Below are positions 26,344-34,501 of a DNA stretch of 64,000 bases, piece after piece; positions within the stretch are counted from its first letter, which is position 1, and every line of letters begins with the position of its first letter. This DNA is from Sporomusa silvacetica DSM 10669 (lineage in GTDB: Bacteria > Bacillota > Negativicutes > Sporomusales > Sporomusaceae). The notes beneath the pieces were generated by a model. The model had not been told where the DNA came from. It did not search any database and saw only the letters and a program-made list of their open reading frames with translations. The DNA lies in the NCBI RefSeq assembly GCF_002257705.1, contig NZ_LSLK01000165.1, positions 1 through 64,000 of the forward strand. Reading direction: 5' to 3'. Both the position numbers and the translations under genes were made by a program.

Positions 26344-27135
26344 ATGAAACTAGAGGTAAAAAATATTTCCTGCGGCTATGCCGACAAGACAGTAATCAGC
26401 GACATATCACTTACCGTGAGATGCGGTGAGTCGTTATGTATTTTAGGGCCAAACGGTATTGGCAAGACGACACTTTTTAAAGCAATGTTAGGCTTTATTA
26501 AGCTTCAGTCCGGACAAATCCTTCTGGATGAAGAGGATATCAGCAGTTGGTCGCGGCGGAGTTTAGCTAGGAAGGTGGGCTATGTTCCGCAAGCGCATAA
26601 TCCTCCTTTTCCCTTTAAGGTCATTGAGGTGGTGACGATGGGAAGAACAGCTCATTTGTCGCTTTTCTCATCCCCAACCAGGCAGGACACGAAAATTGCC
26701 GAAGAGGCGTTGCAAACCCTTGGAATAGCCCAGTTAAAAGACCGTATCTATACGCAAATAAGCGGCGGGGAACGACAACTTGTGCTGATTGCAAGAGCGT
26801 TGGCGCAGCAGCCGGCCTTTTTGATTATGGATGAACCTACGGCCAATCTTGATTTTGGGAACCAAATCAAGGTATTGAATCAAATCAAAAGGCTAGTGAG
26901 AAATGAAAACTTGGGGGTAATCATGACAACCCATTTCCCTAATCACGCCTTTTACTGCGCATCGAAGGTGGCAGTAATTGAAAAGGGCAATGCCTTTCGA
27001 ATTGGGACTGCGGAGGAAGTGATCACTGAAGATTACTTAAAAACGGTTTACGGCGTTGATGTACAAATAATCAGTGTTGGGGAAAAACATGAGGGTCGAA
27101 GAGTTTGTATTCCGGTTTCTGCAAATTGCGGTTGA
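26344..27135 (+). CDS. FecE/BtuD-type ABC transporter ATP-binding protein
   Basis: A 263-aa ATPase: Walker A GPNGIGKT (about 36), Q-loop VPQAHNPPFPF, signature ISGGERQL (about 139), Walker B FLIMDEPTANLD and H-loop MTTHFPNHAF. This is the classical partner of FecCD permeases. GAAAGGA lies before the ATG. It follows the permease by 44 bp on the same strand. Confidence 0.93.
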   Translation: MKLEVKNISCGYADKTVISDISLTVRCGESLCILGPNGIGKTTLFKAMLGFIKLQSGQILLDEEDISSWSRRSLARKVGYVPQAHNPPFPFKVIEVVTMGRTAHLSLFSSPTRQDTKIAEEALQTLGIAQLKDRIYTQISGGERQLVLIARALAQQPAFLIMDEPTANLDFGNQIKVLNQIKRLVRNENLGVIMTTHFPNHAFYCASKVAVIEKGNAFRIGTAEEVITEDYLKTVYGVDVQIISVGEKHEGRRVCIPVSANCG

Positions 27136-27213
27136 TTGGGATAGCAATGCAAGGCCGATTTTAGGTTATTATGCGAAAATTGGTAAGCTGTCTAGCGAAG
27201 GGGCTTTGATGAT

Positions 27214-27912
27214 ATGAAAACGAAAAGATGGTGGAAGGCATTTTTCCTTTCCGTTATTTTTCATTCCATCGTTTTAGCAGTAGTGGCAGATGGATCCAGT
27301 TTGTCAGCGACATCAATAGATATTCCGGAAAAACAATATATCGAAGTCGAACTGGGAGAGGCTCCGTCTGCCGGACAGACAATGGAAAATCAAGTGGAAG
27401 CCAAAGTCCAGGAAACCGTTGAACAGCGGCCTCAAGTCCCCATTGCATCGCGGAACGAACCTGCGGTTATGTCATCGAGCACAGCAGCAGCCGAGCCGGC
27501 ATTACAAATGGCGGCGACGGGAAATACAGGTATGGTTTCCGGTGGTGCGGGTCCTTTTTCCGGCGACTCAGTCTCTCCTGGAAGCATTACCGGCGCCAAA
27601 GGGTCGAGTGGTAATGGTCGAGGCGGAAGTGATAAAGGGGACAATGACCGCCCGTATGTGGTTTATGGACCCACGCCGCAATATCCGAATCAGGCGCGAA
27701 CAAATAGCTGGGAAGGGACAGTTCGTGTAAAAGTATTAGTTGCTGAGAGCGGGATAGTACAAGATATTCGGTTAGCTAGTAGTTCAGGGTACGGCTCTTT
27801 GGATCAGGCTGCACTTGATGGTGTTCACCGCTGGCAGTTTAAGCCAGCTTATCTGGATGGTCGTCCAGTCACGGCCTGGGTGATAGTACCGGTTATATTT
27901 GAATTGAACTAA
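27214..27912 (+). CDS. TonB-like energy transducer
   Basis: A 232-aa protein with an N-terminal membrane anchor (about 8-25), a long low-complexity linker rich in Gly, Ser and Pro (about 60-145), and a C-terminal TonB domain (about 150-232) with YPNQARTNSWEGTVRVKVLV and a WQFKPA motif. It should connect the inner membrane to the receptor at 29201. No exbB or exbD genes are in the window, so these must come from elsewhere. Its presence is direct evidence for an outer membrane in this Firmicute. Confidence 0.9.
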   Translation: MKTKRWWKAFFLSVIFHSIVLAVVADGSSLSATSIDIPEKQYIEVELGEAPSAGQTMENQVEAKVQETVEQRPQVPIASRNEPAVMSSSTAAAEPALQMAATGNTGMVSGGAGPFSGDSVSPGSITGAKGSSGNGRGGSDKGDNDRPYVVYGPTPQYPNQARTNSWEGTVRVKVLVAESGIVQDIRLASSSGYGSLDQAALDGVHRWQFKPAYLDGRPVTAWVIVPVIFELN

Positions 27913-27934
27913 TCAATATTTTAGGCGGTGAATT

Positions 27935-29143
27935 ATGGATAATCTGCGCGAATGCACAATTAAGGAGATTGTCAGACAATACCCTGAAACCCTGGAAGTA
28001 TTTATTAACAATGGTTTTGCCATATTTGCTGAGGAAAATGCTCTAAATGAACTGGGTTCAATTTTGACACTAAAATCAGCCTTACGGACAAAAAAAATTG
28101 GTATTGAAGCTTTCGTGCAGTTGATTAAGGACAAAATTGAGGATACAGCCTACTATAATAGTCTATTTTCTTTAATGGGTGGTAATAAGCCTGGCGGTTT
28201 TAACATCCATATTCCCTGCGGTTTGAAGGGGCCATTTGAACGTAAATTACAGACACTGTTGCAGGCAATACAGAAAAATGACGACAATCCGCATCATCAA
28301 GATATTGACGGAATCCCCGATCTGGCGATAACAAAAAGCTACCATTTCTTTAATGAAAATTTTATTAACAAATTTGTTAGTAAAGGTCTTTATACCGCGA
28401 TACCACGGAAAGTGGTGAACAAGCAATTGGCTGACCTTGAGATTGTGGATCAGAAATGGCCTTTTAATGTAATCTGCCTTGGAATCTCGGTAATAGTAGT
28501 TGATCGAAAACGGCTCGGTGATCTACCAATGCCGAAAACATGGGGAGATTTACTGAAACCGGAGTACGAGCGTAAAGTCATGATAAATAGTCGTGGTGAT
28601 TCTTTCAGTGATGCAGTATTACTTAACATTTATAAGGAGTACGGAGAGGAGGGAATTGCACTTCTGGGGCGGGCGATACATAGCGGGGCACATTCAGCAC
28701 AAATGATCAAAGGCCTGGCGAGTAGTAATCCGGATTTGCCGCCTATTTATATCATGCCGGATTTTTTTGCACATACCATTAGTTCTACCACAACTATTGA
28801 AATAGTCTGGCCGGAAGACGGCGCTTTGGTAACGCCGTTCTTTTTTATGGTCAAAGCAAACAAAGTCGAGAAGTTCAAAGATTTGGTCGATTTTTTAACA
28901 GGCCCGCAAGTCGGGCAAATCTGCGCTAATGCGTACTTTCCTTCCGTTCACCCGGATGTAAGCAATAGAGTACCAATTGACGCTAAATTTAAGTGGCTCG
29001 GTTGGGATTACATAAAAGAACATGACATCGAGGCTTTGGTTAAAAAATTGAATAACCTGTTTTTGGTAAGCTATCGTGGCGATGAACTGCATAACGAGCC
29101 TTCGTCTAGGGAGAGGGGGAATTTGGCTATGGGAAAAGCTTAA
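27935..29143 (+). CDS. Cytoplasmic solute-binding-like protein with DUF1858-like N-terminus (copy 2)
   Basis: A 402-aa paralogue of the protein at 22235, alike over its whole length: N-module TIKEIVRQYPETLEVF, then PMPKTWGDLL and ANAYFPSVHP. It again lacks a signal peptide. Compared with copy 1 it misses about 25 residues around the CC pair (between KNDDNPHHQ and DIDGIPD) and the Cys-rich tail. Loss of those cysteines suggests that the copies bind different ligands or redox forms. It sits between tonB and the receptor gene with GGCGGTG before the ATG. Confidence 0.8.
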   Translation: MDNLRECTIKEIVRQYPETLEVFINNGFAIFAEENALNELGSILTLKSALRTKKIGIEAFVQLIKDKIEDTAYYNSLFSLMGGNKPGGFNIHIPCGLKGPFERKLQTLLQAIQKNDDNPHHQDIDGIPDLAITKSYHFFNENFINKFVSKGLYTAIPRKVVNKQLADLEIVDQKWPFNVICLGISVIVVDRKRLGDLPMPKTWGDLLKPEYERKVMINSRGDSFSDAVLLNIYKEYGEEGIALLGRAIHSGAHSAQMIKGLASSNPDLPPIYIMPDFFAHTISSTTTIEIVWPEDGALVTPFFFMVKANKVEKFKDLVDFLTGPQVGQICANAYFPSVHPDVSNRVPIDAKFKWLGWDYIKEHDIEALVKKLNNLFLVSYRGDELHNEPSSRERGNLAMGKA

Positions 29144-29200
29144 AGCAAACAGCAATTAGATGATCTTGACACTAATCTTAGATAGGGGAGAAGGAATACC

Positions 29201-31156
29201 ATGATAGGAAAAAAGCTAATATCGACAGTGTGCCTAGCAACGGTGGCTTGTATGCCCTTGGCGGCCTTTGCCGAAACAAGTGATTCAAAAGAAAGTTCTG
29301 AACTAAGTCCGGTTGTGGTTTCAGCGGATAAGGTTAAGAAACAGGATAATCAAGAAAATGTATCCAGTCGCCTAACCGTTCCGGAGAGTGCAAAGAGTGG
29401 AACGGAAGTTTTTACTAGAAAAGATATTGAAGCTATGCATCCTCGGAATGTGTTCGATATTCTTGAACAGGCAAAGGGTATAGTGGTGACCTATCAGGGG
29501 CGAAAACATCCGTATTTTATCAGAGACCGCGGCGGCGATCAAATGGGGATTATTCTTGATGGCGTGTATCTGCCTTGGTCGGCAGTATCCCGTGTAGTAG
29601 CGAGTTTGCCGGTCAATATGATTGAGTCAGTGAAAGTAGTAAGGGATTCTACTGTTTTAACAATTGCGCCGATGGGGCCTTTTGGAGCAGATCAGGCCGC
29701 ATCTGGTCAGGGATTTATAATTATCACTACCAAAAAATCAACATCGCCTGAAACAGAATTAAACATTGGTTATGGCACACTAGATACGCAAAAATATCAA
29801 ATTTTCCACGGTGATAAGAAGGATAAATTATCTTATAACATAGGGTATACAAAAGCTAAAACAGACGGAAAAGACAACTGGTACAATTTTTCTGACTCTG
29901 ATTCAATTTTACTGAAAGGTGGTTATAGTGACAAAGGTTTTTCCAGCAATCTTATGCTATATAACGACAGAACAACCTCACCGTTTCAACGGGGACTAGA
30001 GTCAAATGGTAAACTCTCTTCGGCTAAATGGGGCTATGACCCGATGGAAACGACGGTAATCGCCTATGACATGGCTAAACAGTGGAATAAGCAAAATACA
30101 ACTTCTTTTAGCTTTAGCTATACTAAGGTTGATTCGGACTTCCACCAAGATACCTTTGGCAAGGCGCCTGTCGCTACTGTCAAGTACGTGGATTACTGGC
30201 GAGAGTACAATCTTTGGCATACCATCGCCGCAGATAAGGATACATTAAAATTCGGTACGCAGTATATCAGTTGGCATACGCCTACCGGTACGGCTGGCGG
30301 TTTCGAGGGGCAAGAACAACATGAAGAATTATATGGTTATTATCTGACTGATGAGCACAGAGTCGATGACCGCTGGACTGTAGACGGTGGGATAAGGCTC
30401 GATAAACGTCATATTATATCGGGAACAGGAGAGATCGCAAAAAGAATAAATGATCAATGGGCACAAGATGGGATGACTTATTCGTTGGGGACTTCGTACA
30501 AATTAAACTCTATATATAAACTGTCGACTCGATTGGCGTATTCTCGCCAGCCAGTCAGTGAGTATCTTATCCCGATTAGTGGCGTAACCTTGCATGGTGA
30601 GAAACGGTGGAAATATGAAACAGGAATTACGGCAGATTACAATAAAGCGTTCAATGTTGCGCTGACTGCGTTTTATTATAATATTGATAACTGTAAAATC
30701 GCTACCAATCAAACTACTGGGAGTGGAGTTAATACAACCACACTATATGACGAGGCTGATGTCGGTAGGCGCGGGATGGAACTGGGGGTTAATGGACAAC
30801 TGTCAGACCATTGGAAATACGATTTGAGTTATTCTTATATCAATTCAAGCAATGCCGATGACAACAGTCAGTTGTCGACAAATACCTATACCTTGCGGCT
30901 GAATTATAAAAACAAAGACATTGCTGCAAATGTAACGGCGTTACATCTTGATCCATTCCTCAGTTATGGGAAACGGGCAGGTAATTTTAACCGCGTCGAT
31001 GCTAACATTAGTAAGGACCTGGATAAAAATCGCACGCTCACTTTATATGTCAGAAATCTCGGTGACGTGCAGTATGCTACTATTTACAGACCGTCCCTTG
31101 GTTACTTTAATGATGTTGGCCGAACTTACGGTGTTGAAATGAGCATGAAGTTTTAA
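29201..31156 (+). CDS. TonB-dependent outer-membrane receptor
   Basis: A 651-aa receptor with a 24-residue signal peptide (ending AFA). A TonB-box-like SPVVVSA follows at about 36-42. The plug (about 60-175) has LDGVYLPW and VKVVRDSTVL, and a 22-strand barrel ends in the typical aromatic GVEMSMKF. It resembles siderophore and cobalamin receptors (BtuB/CirA class). AGGGGAGAAGG precedes the ATG. Together with TonB, the lipoprotein and the FecCD importer it gives a complete route across both membranes. The ligand is not evident. Confidence 0.93.
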   Translation: MIGKKLISTVCLATVACMPLAAFAETSDSKESSELSPVVVSADKVKKQDNQENVSSRLTVPESAKSGTEVFTRKDIEAMHPRNVFDILEQAKGIVVTYQGRKHPYFIRDRGGDQMGIILDGVYLPWSAVSRVVASLPVNMIESVKVVRDSTVLTIAPMGPFGADQAASGQGFIIITTKKSTSPETELNIGYGTLDTQKYQIFHGDKKDKLSYNIGYTKAKTDGKDNWYNFSDSDSILLKGGYSDKGFSSNLMLYNDRTTSPFQRGLESNGKLSSAKWGYDPMETTVIAYDMAKQWNKQNTTSFSFSYTKVDSDFHQDTFGKAPVATVKYVDYWREYNLWHTIAADKDTLKFGTQYISWHTPTGTAGGFEGQEQHEELYGYYLTDEHRVDDRWTVDGGIRLDKRHIISGTGEIAKRINDQWAQDGMTYSLGTSYKLNSIYKLSTRLAYSRQPVSEYLIPISGVTLHGEKRWKYETGITADYNKAFNVALTAFYYNIDNCKIATNQTTGSGVNTTTLYDEADVGRRGMELGVNGQLSDHWKYDLSYSYINSSNADDNSQLSTNTYTLRLNYKNKDIAANVTALHLDPFLSYGKRAGNFNRVDANISKDLDKNRTLTLYVRNLGDVQYATIYRPSLGYFNDVGRTYGVEMSMKF

Positions 31157-31187
31157 GGGGGTTATTACGTCGAGAAGATTATGTGTA

Positions 31188-32264
31188 TTGTTAGCCATTG
31201 TTACTATTCTTGTTGTATTGACTGCCTGTGGGAAAGAGCCAGTTTTACCAAAAGATAACCGACCAACTATTGATGTGATTGATATGAGCGGACGAACGGT
31301 AACTATTCCCAGGGAGATAAACAGGATATATGCGGTAGGCGTAAATGGTTCTATTATCGTATACACATTGGCGCCGGAGAAGCTGAGCGGCTTGGGTGTT
31401 TTACCGGCGAGCGGAACCGCAAAATATATTAATGAGCAATATCATAAAATACCGGTACTGGGAGATGTCGAGGGGAATTCAGCGAATAGTGAAACTGTCT
31501 TGAAAGCTAATCCAGATATTATTATTTCATCGATGATGGCTGATGTAGATAAGGCTACTACTATTACCAATGCAGATAGATTACAAAAGAAATTAGAAAG
31601 GCCGGTTGTAGTTATTGACGGCAGACTTACCAATACGGACAAGACATACGAGTTCTTGGGCAATATAATGGACAGAAAAGAGCGTGCCAAAGAGTTGGGC
31701 GACTATTGTGCAAAGTCCCTAAAAGAAATTAAAGACATGGTGGAAAAAATACCAGCAGAAAAACTAGTTCGTGTCTATTATGCCGAAGGGCCTAAAGGTC
31801 TGACAACTGACCCTGCAGGCTCTAGGCATACTGAGGTATTGGATTTTGTCAGGGGTATAAACGTGGCGCAAGTTCAAACTGGTTTGGATTCAGTTCCGGC
31901 AGGTGTTTCTTTGGAACAGGTGATGATCTGGAATCCGGATGTTATTATTACAGGAAAAGGTAAAGGCCATAATAGCGGCGGTGAATTTTATAATTATGCT
32001 TTAAAAGAGGGTAATTGGGAAAATATTAAAGCTGTAAAATTTGGACAAGTTTACGAGATTCCAGCTTACCCGTTTAATTGGTTTGACCGACCGCCTTCAG
32101 TCAGCCGGGTTATCGGGATTAAATGGCTGGCAAACCTCCTCTATCCAGACTATGTAACTATAGATATTAAAGCTGAAGTAAAAGAGTTCTATGCTAAATT
32201 TTTTGACTATAACTTAAACGATCAAGAAGTGGATGATATATTACAAAACGCTATGCGAAAGTAG
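31188..32264 (+). CDS. Periplasmic binding lipoprotein (FecB/BtuF-type)
   Basis: At least 358 aa from TTG 31188. The lipobox LTAC is near the N-terminus and a BtuF/FhuD-like bilobal fold follows, with VIDMSGRTVTIP, NPDIIISS and WNPDVIITGKG segments. It captures the ligand in the periplasm for the FecCD permease. The TTG start leaves a signal peptide without positive charges. The frame extends upstream, and an ATT at 31164, 3-4 bases after AAGGGGG, would give a charged MTSRRLCVLLA lead, so a rare ATT start is plausible. No ATG or GTG is available in frame. Confidence 0.88.
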   Translation: MLAIVTILVVLTACGKEPVLPKDNRPTIDVIDMSGRTVTIPREINRIYAVGVNGSIIVYTLAPEKLSGLGVLPASGTAKYINEQYHKIPVLGDVEGNSANSETVLKANPDIIISSMMADVDKATTITNADRLQKKLERPVVVIDGRLTNTDKTYEFLGNIMDRKERAKELGDYCAKSLKEIKDMVEKIPAEKLVRVYYAEGPKGLTTDPAGSRHTEVLDFVRGINVAQVQTGLDSVPAGVSLEQVMIWNPDVIITGKGKGHNSGGEFYNYALKEGNWENIKAVKFGQVYEIPAYPFNWFDRPPSVSRVIGIKWLANLLYPDYVTIDIKAEVKEFYAKFFDYNLNDQEVDDILQNAMRK

Positions 32265-32400
32265 CAGTGTTCCTGTCCCTCTTATGTCACTAAGCGAGAG
32301 TATGCGGATAACATACTGTCAACAATTCGGGCTAATGACTTAACACAATCTGACTCATGAGCCGCATATGATAAAGTAACATAAGATGGAGGTTTTAATT

Positions 32401-32556
32401 ATGAATAAAGAAAAAATCAAAAATGTGCTTGATGATGTCGGACGTAAAGCTAACTGGGCTATAGATGGCTTCGCTGCTTTCCATAATTTTGAAAAGTGGC
32501 AAGTATGGCTAGCTATTGCTATTGTGATTGTATTGATTGTGGTGATTATTTTATAA
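32401..32556 (+). CDS. Small single-span membrane protein
   Basis: A 51-aa frame with ATGGAGG 8-9 bases before the ATG. The N-terminal 34 residues are charged and aromatic (NKEKIKNVLDDVGRKANWA); the last 17 are a run of Ile, Val and Leu forming one membrane helix at the extreme C-terminus. A hairpin follows. I know no family. Tail-anchored micro-proteins of this kind often regulate membrane complexes. Confidence 0.65.
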   Translation: MNKEKIKNVLDDVGRKANWAIDGFAAFHNFEKWQVWLAIAIVIVLIVVIIL

Positions 32557-32614
32557 GCGGTGATAAAAATAGCGCCGCGTGGTGGCAGCGCAAATATGAT
32601 TAGCTTAACCAAGT

Positions 32615-32643
32615 GCCAGGCAGCTATACTGCTTGGCGTTATT
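32615..32643 (+). terminator. Terminator after the small membrane protein
   Basis: GCCAGGCAG pairs with CTGCTTGGC (one wobble), followed by GTTATTTT. Confidence 0.55.
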
Positions 32644-32644
32644 T

Positions 32645-32760
32645 TATCCAGATGGAAAGGTTAAAACTTTCCCTGGATTGAACGACTAAGGCTTCTGCTG
32701 GCGTCCTAAAGGACTTGGCACAAGCCAAGTCTTATCTTATCCAGATGGAAAGGTTAAATA
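32645..32760 (+). repeat. Two-hairpin intergenic repeat, copy B plus a truncated unit
   Basis: A full unit (32645-32737) with the GACTTGGC-ACAA-GCCAAGTC hairpin, followed directly by the first 23 bases of another unit. This is the only tandem arrangement in the window. Confidence 0.8.
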
Positions 32761-32853
32761 GAGGCGGCTATTTTTTTCTTGGCTTTCTATGTGTGTAGTG
32801 CTATAATATATCCATATTATGGAAATTGAGGATGTGATATTATAGTTACTGGT

Positions 32854-33045
32854 ATGGAAGAGACGTTAATACAAAAGTTAACGGCACGTATACGAGAACA
32901 GCTAGTAGTAAAAGGGATTACTGATTTTGAGATTGCCGACGGTAATTTTTATTTTGCAAATGCTGCTGAAAAGACTAGAGCAAATGTCATTATCCGTGAT
33001 TATTTAACTGATTTGCTTGATAATGATGCAGAGCGTTTAATGTAG
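32854..33045 (+). CDS. Small hypothetical protein
   Basis: A 63-aa frame. The protein is acidic and soluble (IQKLTARIREQLVVKGITDFEIADGN...), with coding-like composition and a rho-independent terminator after the stop. The ribosome binding site is weak (GAGGATG about 20 bases upstream), so the start is uncertain. No family is recognised. Confidence 0.5.
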   Translation: MEETLIQKLTARIREQLVVKGITDFEIADGNFYFANAAEKTRANVIIRDYLTDLLDNDAERLM

Positions 33046-33048
33046 TTT

Positions 33049-33085
33049 GCCGCCTGCCCGGTTCGTCCTGGCGGGCGACTTTTTT
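33049..33085 (+). terminator. Rho-independent terminator
   Basis: GCCGCCTGCC pairs imperfectly with GGCGGGCGAC, followed by TTTTTT. Confidence 0.7.
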
Positions 33086-33130
33086 ATCCGGTGGAAAGTA
33101 TAACTTTCCCTGGATTGAAAGACTAAGGCC
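33085..33130 (+). repeat. Two-hairpin repeat, copy C (first hairpin only)
   Basis: Contains hairpin 1 and GACTAAGGC, then breaks off. The stop codon of the convergent Cys-rich gene (33123-33125) lies inside it, so the repeat supplies the end of that protein. Confidence 0.7.
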
Positions 33131-33311
33131 ATAGTATTATATGCGGATTACAACAATCGAATGGCCGGCATAGTCGGTAGGGTCGGCAGTAATAAGGCCG
33201 GCAATGATACGGACGGCAATTAAACGGGATGCAACACTGACGATGGTATTGTTGTTCATTCCATTCGGTTATTTCGGGATATTCCACAGCCTTCCTATTT
33301 TTGCGGTTCAT
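33123..33311 (-). CDS. Cys/Arg/Pro/Tyr repeat protein, possibly spore-coat-like
   Basis: A 62-aa protein with AAAGGAG 9-10 bases before the ATG. The middle is a short tandem repeat of the CRPY type: CRPYHCRPYYCRPYRLCRPF, followed by CC. Cysteine-dense, tyrosine-rich small proteins like this often belong to spore coats, where they become cross-linked. That role is an inference from composition and from the sporulating type of host. The C-terminus runs into a copy of the intergenic repeat. Confidence 0.65.
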   Translation of the reverse strand: MNRKNRKAVEYPEITEWNEQQYHRQCCIPFNCRPYHCRPYYCRPYRLCRPFDCCNPHIILWP

Positions 33312-33466
33312 AATATATAACTCCTTTGTTCAGATACTACATGATATGCAGACAAATTAGCTTTGGGTTATCTTTACACCAACTAAATAAGTGTTTGATT
33401 TGGATGGAAAAACTCCACTAATATGGTATAATATTGTCTAGTTAAGATCAAAGGAGATGGTTTACC

Positions 33467-34174
33467 ATGGCAAATCCTGTAATTTCAAAAGTAAGAGCCC
33501 TTCATACATATAGTGGTGAAACTGCAACTTATGCAGGGGTAGCAACAAAAAGCCTCGCGTTAGTAGGAATTGTTACAGCTTCGGCGCTAATTACTTGGGC
33601 AATGGGTTATGCAACTCCAGTTACGGCGACAGTTACCTCAATTATGGGATTCATTGCGGCTCTTACCATAACCTTTCGGCCAGCATGGGCTGGATTTTTA
33701 TCGCCGCTTTACGCTATATTAGAAGGCATGTTTTTAGCCGCTGTATCAGCAATGTTTGCCAATATGTATCACGGTATTGTTGTCAACGCCGTGATGATAA
33801 CATTTGGTATTGCAATTAGTTCAGCGATTATTTACGCAAAAGGGTATGTGAAAGTTAACGAAGGCTTTATGAGGGCCGTCTATATGGCTACGCTCGGTAT
33901 CGCTATAACGTATTTGATTGAATTTGTTTTGAGTTTCTTCGGCATTCGCATCCCCCAAATACACCAAGGTGGAGCTGTCGGGATTATATTTAGCCTTGTT
34001 GTAATTGGTGTAGCTACCTTGAATTTGTTTATTGATTACGAGAATATCAGCCAAAGTGTACGACAAGGACTGCCAGCAGAATATGAATGGTTTTGTGCCT
34101 TTGGACTCCTGGTTACGCTTATTTGGCTATACATTGAAGTTTTAAATCTTCTCCGTAAATTGAAAGAGGAATAG
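33467..34174 (+). CDS. Bax inhibitor-1 / YccA-family membrane protein
   Basis: A 235-aa protein with seven membrane helices and the BI-1 hallmarks: GFLSPLYAILEGMFLAAVS in the middle and a C-terminal LNLFIDYENI helix with Asp pair-like charges. The family (UPF0005) forms pH-dependent cation or calcium leak channels. AAAGGAGATGG precedes the ATG. The gene stands alone. A tRNA-Gly 3'-half remnant begins about 27 bp after its stop. Confidence 0.88.
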   Translation: MANPVISKVRALHTYSGETATYAGVATKSLALVGIVTASALITWAMGYATPVTATVTSIMGFIAALTITFRPAWAGFLSPLYAILEGMFLAAVSAMFANMYHGIVVNAVMITFGIAISSAIIYAKGYVKVNEGFMRAVYMATLGIAITYLIEFVLSFFGIRIPQIHQGGAVGIIFSLVVIGVATLNLFIDYENISQSVRQGLPAEYEWFCAFGLLVTLIWLYIEVLNLLRKLKEE

Positions 34175-34193
34175 GCTGGCGTGTGCCAGGATA

Positions 34194-34248
34194 TTTTACC
34201 GATTCCCAAGTCGTGGGTCGCAAGTTCGAATCTCGTTGCCCGCTCCAG
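34194..34248 (+). pseudogene. tRNA-Gly(CCC)-like 3' half
   Basis: From the anticodon loop to the CCA end the segment has tRNA spacing: loop TTCCCAA (CCC at 34205-34207), five-base stem, five-base variable loop, T-arm GCAAG-TTCGAAT-CTCGT with one mismatch, acceptor strand TGCCCGC, discriminator T and CCA. No 5' half (GCGGGCA or D-arm) lies upstream; that space is the BI-1 gene end. Such 3' halves are left when elements integrate into tRNA genes. Confidence 0.65.
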
Positions 34249-34249
34249 T

Positions 34250-34341
34250 ATAAGATAAGACTTGGCTTGTGCCAAGTCCTTTAGGACGCCGGCAGAAGCC
34301 TTAGTCGTTCTATCCAGGGAAAGTTATACTTTCCATCTGGA
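34250..34341 (-). repeat. Two-hairpin intergenic repeat, copy D (inverted)
   Basis: The only full copy in minus orientation. It starts two bases after the tRNA-like CCA end. Confidence 0.8.
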
Positions 34342-34345
34342 AAAT

Positions 34346-34382
34346 AAAACCTTCCAGGCATTTGCGTGGAAGGTTTTATTTT
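34346..34382. terminator. Rho-independent terminator
   Basis: AAAACCTTCCA pairs with TGGAAGGTTTT, followed by ATTTTTAT. It probably ends the BI-1 transcript. Confidence 0.85.
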
Positions 34383-34501
34383 TATATTTGATTAGATTCT
34401 CAGTAGTAAAGATTTCTAAAACATAGAAAAGAGATCAGGGAACTTATCACTCTATTCCAATCGTTTCATTGTCCATGTGATCATTTCCCAATGTAAATCA
34501 A

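Noticed and set aside
34170..34248. Complete tRNA-Gly gene
   Set aside because: Only the 3' half is tRNA-like; no acceptor 5' strand or D-arm is present upstream and the T-stem has a mismatch.
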